A stretch of 64,000 nt of DNA from Algoriphagus sp. AGSA1 (GTDB taxonomy: Bacteria > Bacteroidota > Bacteroidia > Cytophagales > Cyclobacteriaceae): NCBI RefSeq assembly GCF_021390545.1, contig NZ_JAJUWR010000006.1, positions 62,001 to 126,000 on the forward strand. The letters run 5' to 3'. The first letter of the stretch is position 1. Every line of letters begins with the position of its first letter. A model generated the notes under the pieces. The model was given only the letters and a program-made list of their open reading frames with translations, searched no databases and was not told the origin of the DNA. The position numbers and the translations under genes were made by a program. Below are positions 1 through 9,013 of the stretch, piece after piece.

Positions 1-2196
1 TACACTATAGCTGTTGTAGATGAAGGACTGTTGGACTTGACACGCTTCCGTACCCCGGAGATCCACAGTGCATTTTACACCAAAGAAGCTCTCGGGGTGA
101 AAACCTTTGATATGTATGATGATGTGATCGGAGCCTATTCTGGAAGTGTGGAAAATATCTATGCCATAGGGGGAAGTGACGATGCCGCCGGAGCCAAGAA
201 TCGGAAAGCTGACCGGTTTAAGCCGGTAGTCACTTTTTTGGGTCCCTTTACGCTGAAGGCTGGAGAGAAGGTTTCACATACGTTGAAGATGCCGAACTAC
301 GTCGGTTCAGTACGGGCTATGGTAGTGGCGGCTGACAATTCCATAGCGGCTTATGGGTCGGCGGACAAAACTGTACCTGTAAGAAAACCGCTCATGGTTT
401 TGGCTTCCTTGCCCCGAAAGCTTTCACCTGGGGAAAAGGTAACCTTGCCGGTGACTGTTTTTGCGATGGAGAATAAGGTGAAAAAGGCGAAAGTAACGGT
501 CAAAACCTCAAAAGGTCTGAAAGCTATTGGGGGAAACAGCAAGACGGTAAGCTTCTCTGCTCCGGGTGAGCAGATCGTGAATTTTGACTATGAAGTCAAC
601 GATATCGGGATCCAGACGATTGAGATAAGTGCTTCCGGATCTGGTGAAGAGGCTACCTATCAGATAGAAATAGATGTAGAGAATCCAAACCCGGTAACCC
701 ATTCCGTAAAAGATCTGAATCTGGAGCCCAATGCGACTCAGACTTTCTCATTCAGCACGTTTGGAGAGGAAGGCAGCAATGCCGCTTTCCTCGAATTTTC
801 CACACTTCCCCCGATGGATTTCACCAGAAGGATGCAGTATCTGATCCAGTACCCGCATGGATGCGTGGAGCAGACCACTTCTGCTGCGTTTCCACAGTTG
901 TTTCTGGCAGATATATTTGATGTGACGCTAGACAGGAAGCAGCAGATCCATAAAAATGTGGAAGCAGCCATCCGTAAGATAAGTACGTATCAAAACCCTG
1001 ATGGGGGACTAGGGTATTGGCCAGGAGCCCGGGATGCGGATGAATGGAGTACCAACTATGTGGGGCATTTCATGCTGGAAGCAAAGCGTAAAGGGTATGC
1101 TTTACCGTTGACTTTCTTAAGCAGCTGGCTGCGTTTTCAGCAGAGTGCTGCAAGGCAATGGCGGACAACTAGCAAGCCTTACAATACCTCCCTCATTCAG
1201 GCATACCGACTTTATACGCTGGCTTTGGCAGGTGAGCCGGAGCTTGCGGCGATGAACCGGTTGCGGGAAACTGATAAATTGGGCAATGATGCTAAATGGC
1301 GGCTGGCGGCCGCATACTCACTGGCTGGTCAGGAGCGCGTGGCCAAAGAACTGATCGCTACTGCTGTGCTTGATTTCCAACCGTCCACCTATGATTACTA
1401 TACCTATGGTTCTCCTTTCAGAAACCGTGCGTTGGCATTGGAAACCATGGTGCTGATAGGTGAAGCAAAACAGCGGGATTTGGCTACCTCCCTAGCAAAA
1501 GATCTTTCCTCTTCCAGATGGTTCAGCACTCAGGAGACTTCCTATGCGCTGATTGCACTGTCCAAGATGGTAGAGAAAAATGGCGGAAAGCAGCTTGAAG
1601 TCAGTTTCACGCAAAACGGTAAAACGGCTACGGTAAAGACACATCAGGCTATCTCGCAGCGGGAGCTGACAACTTCCATGGGGGAAAATACAGTCACGGT
1701 CAAAAACGCCAAGGATAATCTTGTCTATGTACGGCTGATCCAATCCGGAAAACTTCCGGTGGGAGAGGAGCTGGATGAGCGCCGTAACTTACAGGTTGTA
1801 GCCGCCTATCTCGATGGAGAAGGGAAGAAGTTGGATCCATCTTCTGTCAGACAGGGATCTCAGATCACCGCACAAATCCGGGTAGAAAACACATCGGCTG
1901 ATTTTATAGCTAATGTGGCCTTATCGCAGTTATTCCCAAGTGGTTGGGAGATCGTCAATACCAGCTTCACTGAGATGGGTGGAGGAGCTAAGGGCAATGC
2001 CAGTTATACCGATATCCGTGACGATAGGGTTTATTTCTATTTTGATCTCAACAGCAAGGAGAGCAGAACATTCACTGTCAAATTGAACGCTTCTTATTTG
2101 GGGAGCTATTATTTGCCGGGTTCCCAGGCAGAAGGAATGTATGACAATACGTATTTTGCCAGAACCAAAGGCCAATGGGTCGTTGTGGAAAAGTAA
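1..2196 (+). CDS. Alpha-2-macroglobulin family protein, C-terminal part (5' end outside window)
   Basis: The reading frame is open from the first base and opens with YTIAVVDEGLL, the conserved start of the A2M-family region, so an N-terminal part of several hundred residues is missing. A thioester motif C-V-E-Q, within PHGCVEQTTS, is encoded at 862-873 and is followed by a helical thioester-domain region and a C-terminal beta-rich domain. Bacterial members are large envelope proteins thought to trap attacking proteases through the thioester. The stop codon directly abuts the pbpC start, the usual pairing for this family, which suggests that defence against proteases is coupled to wall repair. 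Family assignment is firm; the true start cannot be seen. Confidence 0.93.
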   Translation, partial: YTIAVVDEGLLDLTRFRTPEIHSAFYTKEALGVKTFDMYDDVIGAYSGSVENIYAIGGSDDAAGAKNRKADRFKPVVTFLGPFTLKAGEKVSHTLKMPNYVGSVRAMVVAADNSIAAYGSADKTVPVRKPLMVLASLPRKLSPGEKVTLPVTVFAMENKVKKAKVTVKTSKGLKAIGGNSKTVSFSAPGEQIVNFDYEVNDIGIQTIEISASGSGEEATYQIEIDVENPNPVTHSVKDLNLEPNATQTFSFSTFGEEGSNAAFLEFSTLPPMDFTRRMQYLIQYPHGCVEQTTSAAFPQLFLADIFDVTLDRKQQIHKNVEAAIRKISTYQNPDGGLGYWPGARDADEWSTNYVGHFMLEAKRKGYALPLTFLSSWLRFQQSAARQWRTTSKPYNTSLIQAYRLYTLALAGEPELAAMNRLRETDKLGNDAKWRLAAAYSLAGQERVAKELIATAVLDFQPSTYDYYTYGSPFRNRALALETMVLIGEAKQRDLATSLAKDLSSSRWFSTQETSYALIALSKMVEKNGGKQLEVSFTQNGKTATVKTHQAISQRELTTSMGENTVTVKNAKDNLVYVRLIQSGKLPVGEELDERRNLQVVAAYLDGEGKKLDPSSVRQGSQITAQIRVENTSADFIANVALSQLFPSGWEIVNTSFTEMGGGAKGNASYTDIRDDRVYFYFDLNSKESRTFTVKLNASYLGSYYLPGSQAEGMYDNTYFARTKGQWVVVEK

Positions 2197-4566
2197 ATGA
2201 CCCGGAAAAAGGAACAGATAAAAGCCGTTCTGGTAAAACACAAAGTAAAAGTTTTACTGGGTCTGCTGATTTTTCTGGGGTGGTTTTTTTCCCTGCCCAA
2301 ACCGGTCTTTGATGACCCGATGTCCACCGTGGTGGAAAGCCGTGAGGGTGAGCTTCTCGGTGCGCGTATCGCAATGGACGGGCAATGGCGTTTTCCTGCT
2401 CAGGATTCTGTCCCACGACGATTTGAGTATGCTATCCGGTATTTTGAAGACGAGTATTTCTTTCGCCATCCCGGTTTCAATCCGGTGGCTATGGGGAAAG
2501 CAATTCTTGCTAACCTGACCCGAGGCCAACGCAGGGGGGCAAGTACCCTGACACAACAGGTAATCAGACTCTCCCGGAAAAATAAAAAGCGGACTTATTT
2601 CGAAAAACTACTGGAGCTTATCCAGGCCACTAGGCTTGAAGCAGGGTATAGCAAAAGAGAGATTCTTAACCTGTATGCTTCACACGCGCCTTTTGGGGGA
2701 AATGTGGTTGGGCTGGAGGCTGCCGCATGGAGGTATTTTGGGACGTCTTCGGAAGATCTGAGCTGGGGGCAAAGTGCTGCCTTGGCTGTCCTTCCAAATG
2801 CCCCGGCACTGATATACCCCGGGAAAAACGAGGTTTTGCTCAGGGAAAAACGGGACAGACTACTGTTCAAGCTCCATCAAAAGGGAGTGATCGATGAGAT
2901 GACGTATGAGCTGGCACTGTTGGAATCCCTACCGGGTAAACCTTTGGCTTTGCCCGATGTGGCACTGCACTTTACTGAAAAAATAAGACAAAAGCATGAG
3001 GGGAGGCGGGTAAAATCCACGTTGAACTTACAGCTTCAATCCAAGCTAAACCAGATTACCCAAGACCATCATTACCAGCTGAAGCAAAACCAGATCCACA
3101 ACCTTTCCATCGTGGTCCTTGACGTACATACCCGGCAGATCATTGGGTATGTGGGCAATAGCCCAACAGAAACGGAGCATGGGAAATATGTAGATGTAAT
3201 CGATAAGCCGAGAAGTACGGGAAGCCTTCTGAAGCCCCTGCTTTTTGCCTCAGCGATGCATGCGGGAGAACTGCTACCGCAGACATTACTTGCAGATGTG
3301 CCTACCACGATCAATGGATACAGCCCACAAAACTTCGACAAGAAATTCAATGGTGCGGTCAGTGCGGGGAGTGCTTTAAGCCGATCCTTGAATGTACCTG
3401 CCGTGAGACTATTACAGAACTATGGACTGCAGCGATTTTATAATCAGCTGAAAAAAATGAAACTGGGCCATGTGACTAAACCAGCTGACCATTACGGGCT
3501 TACCCTTATATTGGGAGGTGCTGAGAGCAGTCTGCTGGATGTGACGAAGGTCTATGCAGGATTGGCTTCCACGCTGAATGAATATACCGTTAATTCCAGT
3601 CAATATAGAACTGAAGAATTTATGGCTCCTATCTATGAGCTGGGGCAGGAGGTGGAGTTCGGTAAATTACAGTCTGATCCGCCGGTACTTGGAGCAGGTG
3701 CAATTTATAAAGCATTTGAAAGTCTGCGGGAGACCAACCGTCCCAATGCGGATGAATCCTGGGGATTTTACCAAGATGCCAGGCCTATTGCCTGGAAGAC
3801 GGGAACAAGCTATGGGTTCAAAGATGCCTGGGCTGTGGGAACCACTCCTGATTACGCAATAGGTGTTTGGGCAGGCAATGCGGACGGGGAGGGACGTCCC
3901 GGGTTGACTGGGGTTCTGGCAGCCGCTCCGGTCTTATTTGATGTATTAAAGGAATTGCCTGTGAAAAAACTGTGGTTCGACATGCCCTATGATGATTTGG
4001 TTCAGGCTGAAATATGCTCCCTCAGTGGGCATCGGGCGGGATTATACTGTGATGGCACTACTACGGAATGGCTCCCTGCCCAGGGTATCAAAACAGCTAC
4101 CTGTCCCTTCCATAAGCCGGTGTTTTTGAATGCCTCAGGAACTTACCGGGTTAATTCTTCCTGCTATCCTATGGATGATATGCAGGCCGTCAATTGGTTT
4201 GATTTACCCCCGGTGATGGCTTATTATTACGCTTCTCTCAACCCACAGTACAAACTATTGCCGCCTCTGGCTCCTGACTGTGTCGCAGAGGAAGATCCGT
4301 TGATGGCATTTATCTATCCTCGTAGAAATGAACAGGTGATCTTGCCGAAGAATTTTGAGGAAACCGTGAATGATGTCGTATTCAGGCTTGCTCACCGCAA
4401 CCCCGATACCAACGTTTATTGGTACTTAGACGAGACTTTTATAGGAGAAACAAAAATCTTTCATGAGCTGGCTGTTGTGATAGCTCCCGGAACTTATTCG
4501 TTGACTGTGATGGATCAGGAAGGACATTCCATCAGTGAGAGAATCGAGGTGATGAAAACACAATGA
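2197..4566 (+). CDS. pbpC: Penicillin-binding protein 1C (bifunctional peptidoglycan synthase)
   Basis: The 789-residue protein is close to the usual PbpC length. It has one N-terminal membrane anchor (about residues 13-30), then a GT51 glycosyltransferase domain with EDEYFFRHPG and GASTLTQQ motifs. The transpeptidase domain carries SLLK (S343-K346), SLN and KTG (534-536), and a C-terminal BiPBP_C-type domain follows. It would polymerise and cross-link peptidoglycan on the outer face of the cytoplasmic membrane. The ATG follows the A2M stop with no gap, so the genes are surely co-transcribed and probably translationally coupled. Class A PBPs of type 1C next to alpha-2-macroglobulin genes are a known conserved pair. 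Confidence 0.96.
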   Translation: MTRKKEQIKAVLVKHKVKVLLGLLIFLGWFFSLPKPVFDDPMSTVVESREGELLGARIAMDGQWRFPAQDSVPRRFEYAIRYFEDEYFFRHPGFNPVAMGKAILANLTRGQRRGASTLTQQVIRLSRKNKKRTYFEKLLELIQATRLEAGYSKREILNLYASHAPFGGNVVGLEAAAWRYFGTSSEDLSWGQSAALAVLPNAPALIYPGKNEVLLREKRDRLLFKLHQKGVIDEMTYELALLESLPGKPLALPDVALHFTEKIRQKHEGRRVKSTLNLQLQSKLNQITQDHHYQLKQNQIHNLSIVVLDVHTRQIIGYVGNSPTETEHGKYVDVIDKPRSTGSLLKPLLFASAMHAGELLPQTLLADVPTTINGYSPQNFDKKFNGAVSAGSALSRSLNVPAVRLLQNYGLQRFYNQLKKMKLGHVTKPADHYGLTLILGGAESSLLDVTKVYAGLASTLNEYTVNSSQYRTEEFMAPIYELGQEVEFGKLQSDPPVLGAGAIYKAFESLRETNRPNADESWGFYQDARPIAWKTGTSYGFKDAWAVGTTPDYAIGVWAGNADGEGRPGLTGVLAAAPVLFDVLKELPVKKLWFDMPYDDLVQAEICSLSGHRAGLYCDGTTTEWLPAQGIKTATCPFHKPVFLNASGTYRVNSSCYPMDDMQAVNWFDLPPVMAYYYASLNPQYKLLPPLAPDCVAEEDPLMAFIYPRRNEQVILPKNFEETVNDVVFRLAHRNPDTNVYWYLDETFIGETKIFHELAVVIAPGTYSLTVMDQEGHSISERIEVMKTQ

Positions 4567-4721
4567 GTAAGAGGCTTAATTTGCCGTAAAGCTTGAATTT
4601 ATTTTTCACCCTGTGGTCTAAGTTAAAAATGGTGCTCCAGTTTTAATCGGATATGAGGTTAGGGCGGATACTTGGTTGTGGATCCGCGATCCGCCCTTTA
4701 AACCTATGTCTGTTTTATCCT

Positions 4722-5111
4722 TTATTTTACTACTGTTGCTTCAAGCTCCACACTAAGTGTTTCAAACAGACTGACGACTTCCAACAATGTCAGAGCCTGT
4801 TTCATTCCGTGCTTGGCAACCCAGTCTTGTAGAATATTAAAATGAGGCCAAAGCTCTTTTGTTGAGGTCGTGTAAATGTTCAGACGAACAATGTTTTTGC
4901 ATTCGTAGCCGGCTTCACTGACCACCTGTTCGAGATTTTTAATCGCCAGTTCCAGCTGGGTTTTCATGTCCGCAGTGCTCGATACCCCATTATCATCAAT
5001 GGCAGTTTGGCCGGAAACATATAGTGTTCCTTCCGCATTTTTCACTTCGACTGCTTGGACATAGCTGCGCGCGTCCTGCCAATTCCAGGGATTGATTGCT
5101 TTCTTTTCCAT
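4722..5111 (-). CDS. RidA/YjgF family protein
   Basis: This 129-residue protein matches the RidA/YER057c/UK114 fold. It has a VSGQTAID-type strand, the IVRLNIYTT segment with the conserved arginine, and family-typical length. Canonical RidA deaminates reactive enamine/imine intermediates, but many subfamilies have other or unknown substrates and this copy is not close enough to call ridA. It lies downstream of the Crp/Fnr gene on the same strand. The two are separated by 227 bp, most of it a MITE-like repeat, so an original operon may have been interrupted. The start is the only ATG giving the full fold. Confidence 0.85.
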   Translation of the reverse strand: MEKKAINPWNWQDARSYVQAVEVKNAEGTLYVSGQTAIDDNGVSSTADMKTQLELAIKNLEQVVSEAGYECKNIVRLNIYTTSTKELWPHFNILQDWVAKHGMKQALTLLEVVSLFETLSVELEATVVK

Positions 5112-5196
5112 CTCAATAGTTTTTGTTTTGTATTGTTCAGCAAATTTAAAGCTGCCGCAACACTGGCACCCGTGACATAGGTCACTTTCTTAATTC

Positions 5197-5318
5197 GGGC
5201 TTGCTGAAAAAGTCTCAGCTATGCCAGGCAGGTTCAAGGCGGTCGAGTGATGGTGTATGCTTATACTTCCAATGAGGCCAACGTAGAAGATGGTATAGTA
5301 GCGTTTTTCAACATGCCC
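5197..5318 (-). repeat. MITE-like element, short copy (copy 1)
   Basis: The 122-bp element has inverted ends GGGCTTGCTGAAAAA and TTTTTCAACATGCCC. It is flanked by the direct repeat TAATTC (5191-5196 and 5319-5324), which looks like a 6-bp target-site duplication. Its interior (CTTATACTTCC...GGCCAACGTAGAAGATGG) is the reverse complement of the interior of the copies at 8674 and 27820. No transposase is encoded. It sits between the Crp/Fnr and RidA genes. Confidence 0.8.
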
Positions 5319-5338
5319 TAATTCGGGATTAGAAGTGA

Positions 5339-5899
5339 CTAAGTGGTAAGTCTGCTCAAGGTTTCCCTGGAAACACCGAGATAAGACGCTAACAGTGATT
5401 TAGGGACGCGCTGAACCAAAGCTGGATATCTCTTCAGTAAACCTTCATACCTTTCTTTTGCATCTGAACTTAACAGTGACAAAATCCGCTGTTGCGAAGC
5501 TATATGACCAGAGGTAGCCTTTTGAAGGAAAAAATGCTCGATTTTAGGATAGGCCAAGCACAGGTTTTTGTAATCAAGCAGACTGATGCAAAGTATGTCA
5601 GAATCTTCCAGACATTGGAGGGACATCCGAGCCCTGGTATTTGTGGTAAATGCCAAGTAGTCGGTTTCCCACCAATCTTCCATGGCAAAGGACAGAATGT
5701 GCTCTTTGCCGGATTCATCTGTGTGGATAAGCTTTAACAGCCCTGAAAGAACGAAATAGGTGTAAGGAACGCGTTCACCCTGCCTTATCAAAAACGCCCC
5801 TTTTTTGAATTTTTGGAGGAAAAAGTAGGAGCTGACCGATGCAAATTCATCATCGGTCAAGGCGATAACCTCCTCTATGTGCCTTCTTAGCCCATGCAT
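5339..5899 (-). CDS. Crp/Fnr family transcriptional regulator
   Basis: The 186-residue protein has an N-terminal cyclic-nucleotide-binding beta-barrel (FLIRQGERVPYTYFVLSG) and a short C-terminal helix-turn-helix (SLLASYLGVSRETLSRL). This is the small Bacteroidota type of Crp/Fnr regulator, whose effector is usually unknown. No Fnr-type cysteine cluster is present. It is transcribed toward the RidA gene and could control it and itself. It is the most divergent of three Crp/Fnr paralogues within 6.5 kb (others at 8022 and 11062). Confidence 0.9.
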   Translation of the reverse strand: MHGLRRHIEEVIALTDDEFASVSSYFFLQKFKKGAFLIRQGERVPYTYFVLSGLLKLIHTDESGKEHILSFAMEDWWETDYLAFTTNTRARMSLQCLEDSDILCISLLDYKNLCLAYPKIEHFFLQKATSGHIASQQRILSLLSSDAKERYEGLLKRYPALVQRVPKSLLASYLGVSRETLSRLTT

Positions 5900-6140
5900 G
5901 ATCTTGCTAATATTTTCAAAATGTAGGATCGATCAAAATTTTATATGTGTATCCGCTTATCCGCATGAATATCCTTTGAATTGATGCTGGAGGTTCAAAT
6001 TTAGTGATTCTCTCCGCCGCCGCGGAGGGCTAGGGGGATTTTTTCCAAGGCTTGAGGCATATATTAATTGTTCCAGTCATGCATTGTAGTAGTTATTGGG
6101 ATCGAGCAACGATAAACTTTCGATAATTTAAAAACTTTTA

Positions 6141-6188
6141 TTTGGAACATTCGTTCCGTTATGTATATATTTGCGGAACATTCGTTCC
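6141..6188 (+). promoter_or_regulatory. Promoter with two operator palindromes in front of the SDR gene
   Basis: Two identical copies of GGAACATTCGTTCC lie at 6144-6157 and 6175-6188, 31 bp apart (about three helical turns). Between them is the Bacteroidota-type -7 box TATATTTG (6166-6173), with a TTTG -33 element at 6141-6144. One operator therefore overlaps the -33 box and the other lies just downstream of the -7 box, a classic repression layout. A third copy precedes the TetR gene downstream, which makes that protein the likely binder. The binding assignment is inference; the repeats are seen directly. Confidence 0.8.
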
Positions 6189-6214
6189 ATTATAAAGTTT
6201 AACTAAAAAAGAAA

Positions 6215-6970
6215 ATGAGTAAACTAAAAAACAAAGTTGCGGTAATTACAGGTGGCAGTGCCGGTATTGGGTATGCCACTGCCAGAGAATTTATTGCAGA
6301 GGGTGCTAAAGTGGTGATCACGGGCCGTAACCAACAGCTAATCGACGAAGCAGTGTCAAAATTGGGAAGTAACGCAATCGGTTTACGTGCCGATGCATCG
6401 AAGATTTCCGACACCGACGATTTGGTTGCACAGGTCAAATCACTGTACGGTAAAATCGATCTATTGATTGTCAATGCAGGAGTGGCATTGCAAGAGCAGA
6501 TCGGGGAGGTAACAGAGGAAGTTTTTGATTCCCTGATGGATATCAATTTTAAAGGGGCGGTTTTCACTACCGAGAAATTTATACCCATTCTGAATGACGG
6601 AGCCTCCATCATCCACGTGACATCAGTGAGCGCCTATAGCTATGCCACAGGCACCAGTATTTATTCGGCAAGCAAGGCTGCACTGACTGCCTATAGTAAA
6701 TCTGCATCGGTAGAATTGTCAGGAAGAAAAATAAGGGTAAATACGGTGGCCCCTGCTATGACCGACACAGCTATGATCTACAAAGGTGATCTGGGAAGCG
6801 AGGAAGTCCACAACTTCCTGAAAGAGAAAATTATGCCTTTCAAACGATTTGGAAAGCCTGAAGAAGTTGCCAAGCTTATTACATTCTTGTCTTCGGATGA
6901 TGCTTCGTTTATTTCAGGTGCGGAATACACCATTGACAGCGGCGCTTCAGTCAATGCTATTAGGATATAA
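6215..6970 (+). CDS. SDR family NAD(P)-dependent oxidoreductase
   Basis: The 251-residue classical short-chain dehydrogenase has the Rossmann cofactor motif TGGSAGIG (residues 12-19), an NAG motif and the catalytic Y150-x3-K154 within YSASK. The C-terminal segment SSDDASFISGAEYTIDSG is typical of the family. The substrate cannot be predicted. The gene is preceded by a promoter flanked by two palindromic operators and followed after 83 bp by a TetR regulator with the same operator, so it is probably a TetR-repressed, inducible enzyme. TetR-SDR pairs of this kind commonly respond to reactive or xenobiotic carbonyl compounds. Confidence 0.93.
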   Translation: MSKLKNKVAVITGGSAGIGYATAREFIAEGAKVVITGRNQQLIDEAVSKLGSNAIGLRADASKISDTDDLVAQVKSLYGKIDLLIVNAGVALQEQIGEVTEEVFDSLMDINFKGAVFTTEKFIPILNDGASIIHVTSVSAYSYATGTSIYSASKAALTAYSKSASVELSGRKIRVNTVAPAMTDTAMIYKGDLGSEEVHNFLKEKIMPFKRFGKPEEVAKLITFLSSDDASFISGAEYTIDSGASVNAIRI

Positions 6971-6987
6971 AAAATTTGCCTAAAAAC

Positions 6988-7018
6988 GGAACATTCGTTC
7001 CTGAATTTAGTATCTTTG
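6988..7018 (+). promoter_or_regulatory. TetR operator and promoter (autoregulation)
   Basis: A third exact copy of GGAACATTCGTTCC is at 6988-7001. It is followed by the -7 box TATCTTTG at 7011-7018, 35 bp before the tetR start codon. The operator covers the -33/spacer region, so the regulator probably represses its own transcription. No good -33 box is visible, which may reflect operator overlap. Confidence 0.75.
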
Positions 7019-7053
7019 TAGGGAAGTACGCTTCTCTACAAAGATTTTATTTT

Positions 7054-7638
7054 ATGGCCAGGACAAAAGTATTTGATGAGCAGGAGGTATTGGACAGAGC
7101 AATGAAGTTGTTCTGGGAAAAAGGCTATAACGCCACTTCAGCGCAGGATCTGGTGGACAGTTTGGGTATTAGCCGTTCCAGTTTGTACGACACTTTTGGA
7201 GATAAACATTCTCTTTTTGTAAAGGCTTTGCGGCAATATCGTAAAGAGAGGGTGGATCCTGTCATTGATTCACATAACATTGTAGAAGATGTGGAGGCCT
7301 ATATCAGGTTGTTTTTTGAATCGGTCAAAGATGAAGCAATCGGGGATCACAGCTCTAAGGGTTGTTTTGTGGTAAATTCGGCTGTTGAATTGGCACCCGT
7401 TGATTCAGAGATTGCCGCCATCTCCAATTCCATTATGCGCGACACAGAGGAGGCGTTGTGTACCGTCATTAAAAATGGTCAGGATAAAGGCATTTTTACG
7501 ACTAAATATCCTGCCCGTTCGCTGGCAAGGTTTGTTTTTAATTCATTGAACGGACTCCGGGTCACGGTAAAGTTTGATGCGGATAAAGATATGTTTGAGG
7601 ATATTGTCAAAGTTTGTATGTCAACATTGCGGGTTTAA
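7054..7638 (+). CDS. TetR/AcrR family transcriptional regulator
   Basis: The 194-residue protein begins MARTKVFDEQEVLDRAMKLF. It has an N-terminal TetR helix-turn-helix (residues about 20-50, TSAQDLVDSLGISRSSLYDTFGDK) and an all-helical ligand-binding domain containing a GCFVVNSAVEL segment. This is the type often found beside SDR genes. I choose the ATG at 7054: a longer frame from 6976 would start at TTG and run through the operator and promoter. The protein probably binds GGAACATTCGTTCC in front of itself and the SDR gene. Confidence 0.92.
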   Translation: MARTKVFDEQEVLDRAMKLFWEKGYNATSAQDLVDSLGISRSSLYDTFGDKHSLFVKALRQYRKERVDPVIDSHNIVEDVEAYIRLFFESVKDEAIGDHSSKGCFVVNSAVELAPVDSEIAAISNSIMRDTEEALCTVIKNGQDKGIFTTKYPARSLARFVFNSLNGLRVTVKFDADKDMFEDIVKVCMSTLRV

Positions 7639-8021
7639 CTCTTGAAGGACAGTTCTGTATTATATCTGATCTATGATAATGGTATTTGCCGTCATGGTAA
7701 AGATGTACTGTAGAAGAAAGCCGCGTGTCCCTTCAACAAAAGCCCTTAATCAAAAAAAAAAATAGAGTTGCATGGTTAAATTCATAGGTTTTTCCATTCA
7801 AAACGGGATAAATGGAGATTTTTGCTGAGAGGATGTTATCGGGTTCTCTAATATTCATCCGAGTAACTCAAGCCGCAAGAAAAGTCTTAATGGATTGAAG
7901 TGGCCCTCGCACCATACCTACAGGAACCATTCAGATCACCACAACTGTATTCTCAGGACTGTTTTAGGGTGTGCAATTAGTACAGAGATAATGAGTCTCC
8001 TTAAGATCAAATTACAAATAG
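7639..8021. other. Intergenic region, 383 bp
   Basis: No coding frame, RNA gene or repeat was recognised. A poly-A tract lies near 7752-7763. The region presumably carries the TetR terminator and the promoter of the next Crp/Fnr gene, but neither is clear. Confidence 0.5.
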
Positions 8022-8603
8022 ATGAAATCGCTACATAATTATTTCAACAGATATACTTCGGTTTTAATTTCTGATCAGGAATTTGAATACATATTCAGTC
8101 ATTTCACTTTCAAGAAAATAAAAAGAAAGCAATTTTTATTGTCACAGGGAGAGGTGTTTAGCCACTTTTCATTTTTACTAAAAGGAGCTATGCGCAAATA
8201 TTTTGTTGATGACAAAGGCAAGGAACACGTGGTGAATCTTTACATTGAGAATTGGTGGCCAGGTGACCGGGAGAGTTTTGTTTTAGGTACACCTAGTGCC
8301 TATAACATAGTGGCTTTGGAGGACTGCGAATTGCTTATGATTTCAAAAGAGAATACAACTAAATTGTGTAGAGAATGTCCGGTTTTTGCTAAGGTATTAT
8401 TAAAGCTTGACGAGAAAAGCAACATTGCTTCACAAAAGAGGATAGTTTCCAATATTAGTTCTTCTGCCAAGGATCGTTATGAGGAACTGCTGGAAAATTA
8501 TCCTGAATTTTTGCAGCGTTTTCCCCAACATCACATAGCTTCTTACCTAGGGATTACAAAAGATACGCTAAGTAGAATACGTAAACAATTACTTAAAGAA
8601 TAG
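8022..8603 (+). CDS. Crp/Fnr family transcriptional regulator
   Basis: The 193-residue regulator has a cyclic-nucleotide-binding domain (FLLSQGEVFSHFSFLLKGAMRKYF) followed by IENWWPGDRESF, a segment typical of Bacteroidota Crp/Fnr proteins. A C-terminal HTH (HHIASYLGITKDTLSRIRKQ) completes it. It is clearly paralogous to the regulator at 11062-11643 and less close to that at 5339-5899. It stands alone: no partner gene lies immediately downstream, only a MITE-like repeat. The effector is unknown; conserved cAMP-contacting residues are not evident. Confidence 0.9.
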   Translation: MKSLHNYFNRYTSVLISDQEFEYIFSHFTFKKIKRKQFLLSQGEVFSHFSFLLKGAMRKYFVDDKGKEHVVNLYIENWWPGDRESFVLGTPSAYNIVALEDCELLMISKENTTKLCRECPVFAKVLLKLDEKSNIASQKRIVSNISSSAKDRYEELLENYPEFLQRFPQHHIASYLGITKDTLSRIRKQLLKE

Positions 8604-8673
8604 AATTAGATTAAATCCGGTATTGATCTCATGAGGTAGGATTGATATAAAGATTGGTGAATATGGATAGTCA

Positions 8674-8913
8674 GGGCATGCTGAAAAACGCTGCTAATTA
8701 ATCAAAAACTATAATTCTGAATGACTAAAATTCTTTTTACGAGAAGAGTTTCCCAGCTAGCCTCAGCTGTACAATCTTCTACGTTGGCCTCATTCGAAGT
8801 ATAAGCATACATCATCACTCGGCCGCCTTGAACCTGCCTGTCCGGTAGTCCCGTCTCCCGGAGGGCAGGCAGGCGGGCAGGACTGGCATAGCTGAGACTT
8901 TTTCAGCAAGCCC
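8674..8913 (+). repeat. MITE-like element, long copy (copy 2)
   Basis: The 240-bp element has termini GGGCATGCTGAAAAA and TTTTTCAGCAAGCCC (inverted) and is flanked by TAGTCA on both sides (8668-8673, 8914-8919), a 6-bp target duplication. It is in the opposite orientation to copy 1 and carries extra internal sequence. That includes a GC-rich CCTGCC/GGCAGG foldback near 8836-8880 that copy 1 lacks. It contains no open reading frame. The element fills most of the 410-bp gap between the Crp/Fnr and LysR genes. Confidence 0.85.
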
Positions 8914-9013
8914 TAGTCAAGCAATGAAAGATGATTTGTTGGATTACAGAAAAACGGTAATTTGACCAATATGATGGGTGGTTTTGTTCCCTCCTATACG
9001 AGCTTAAAATATC

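Noticed and set aside
6976..7053. N-terminal extension of the TetR protein from a TTG at 6976
   Set aside because: The extension translates the operator and promoter; the ATG at 7054 starts the normal TetR N-terminus.
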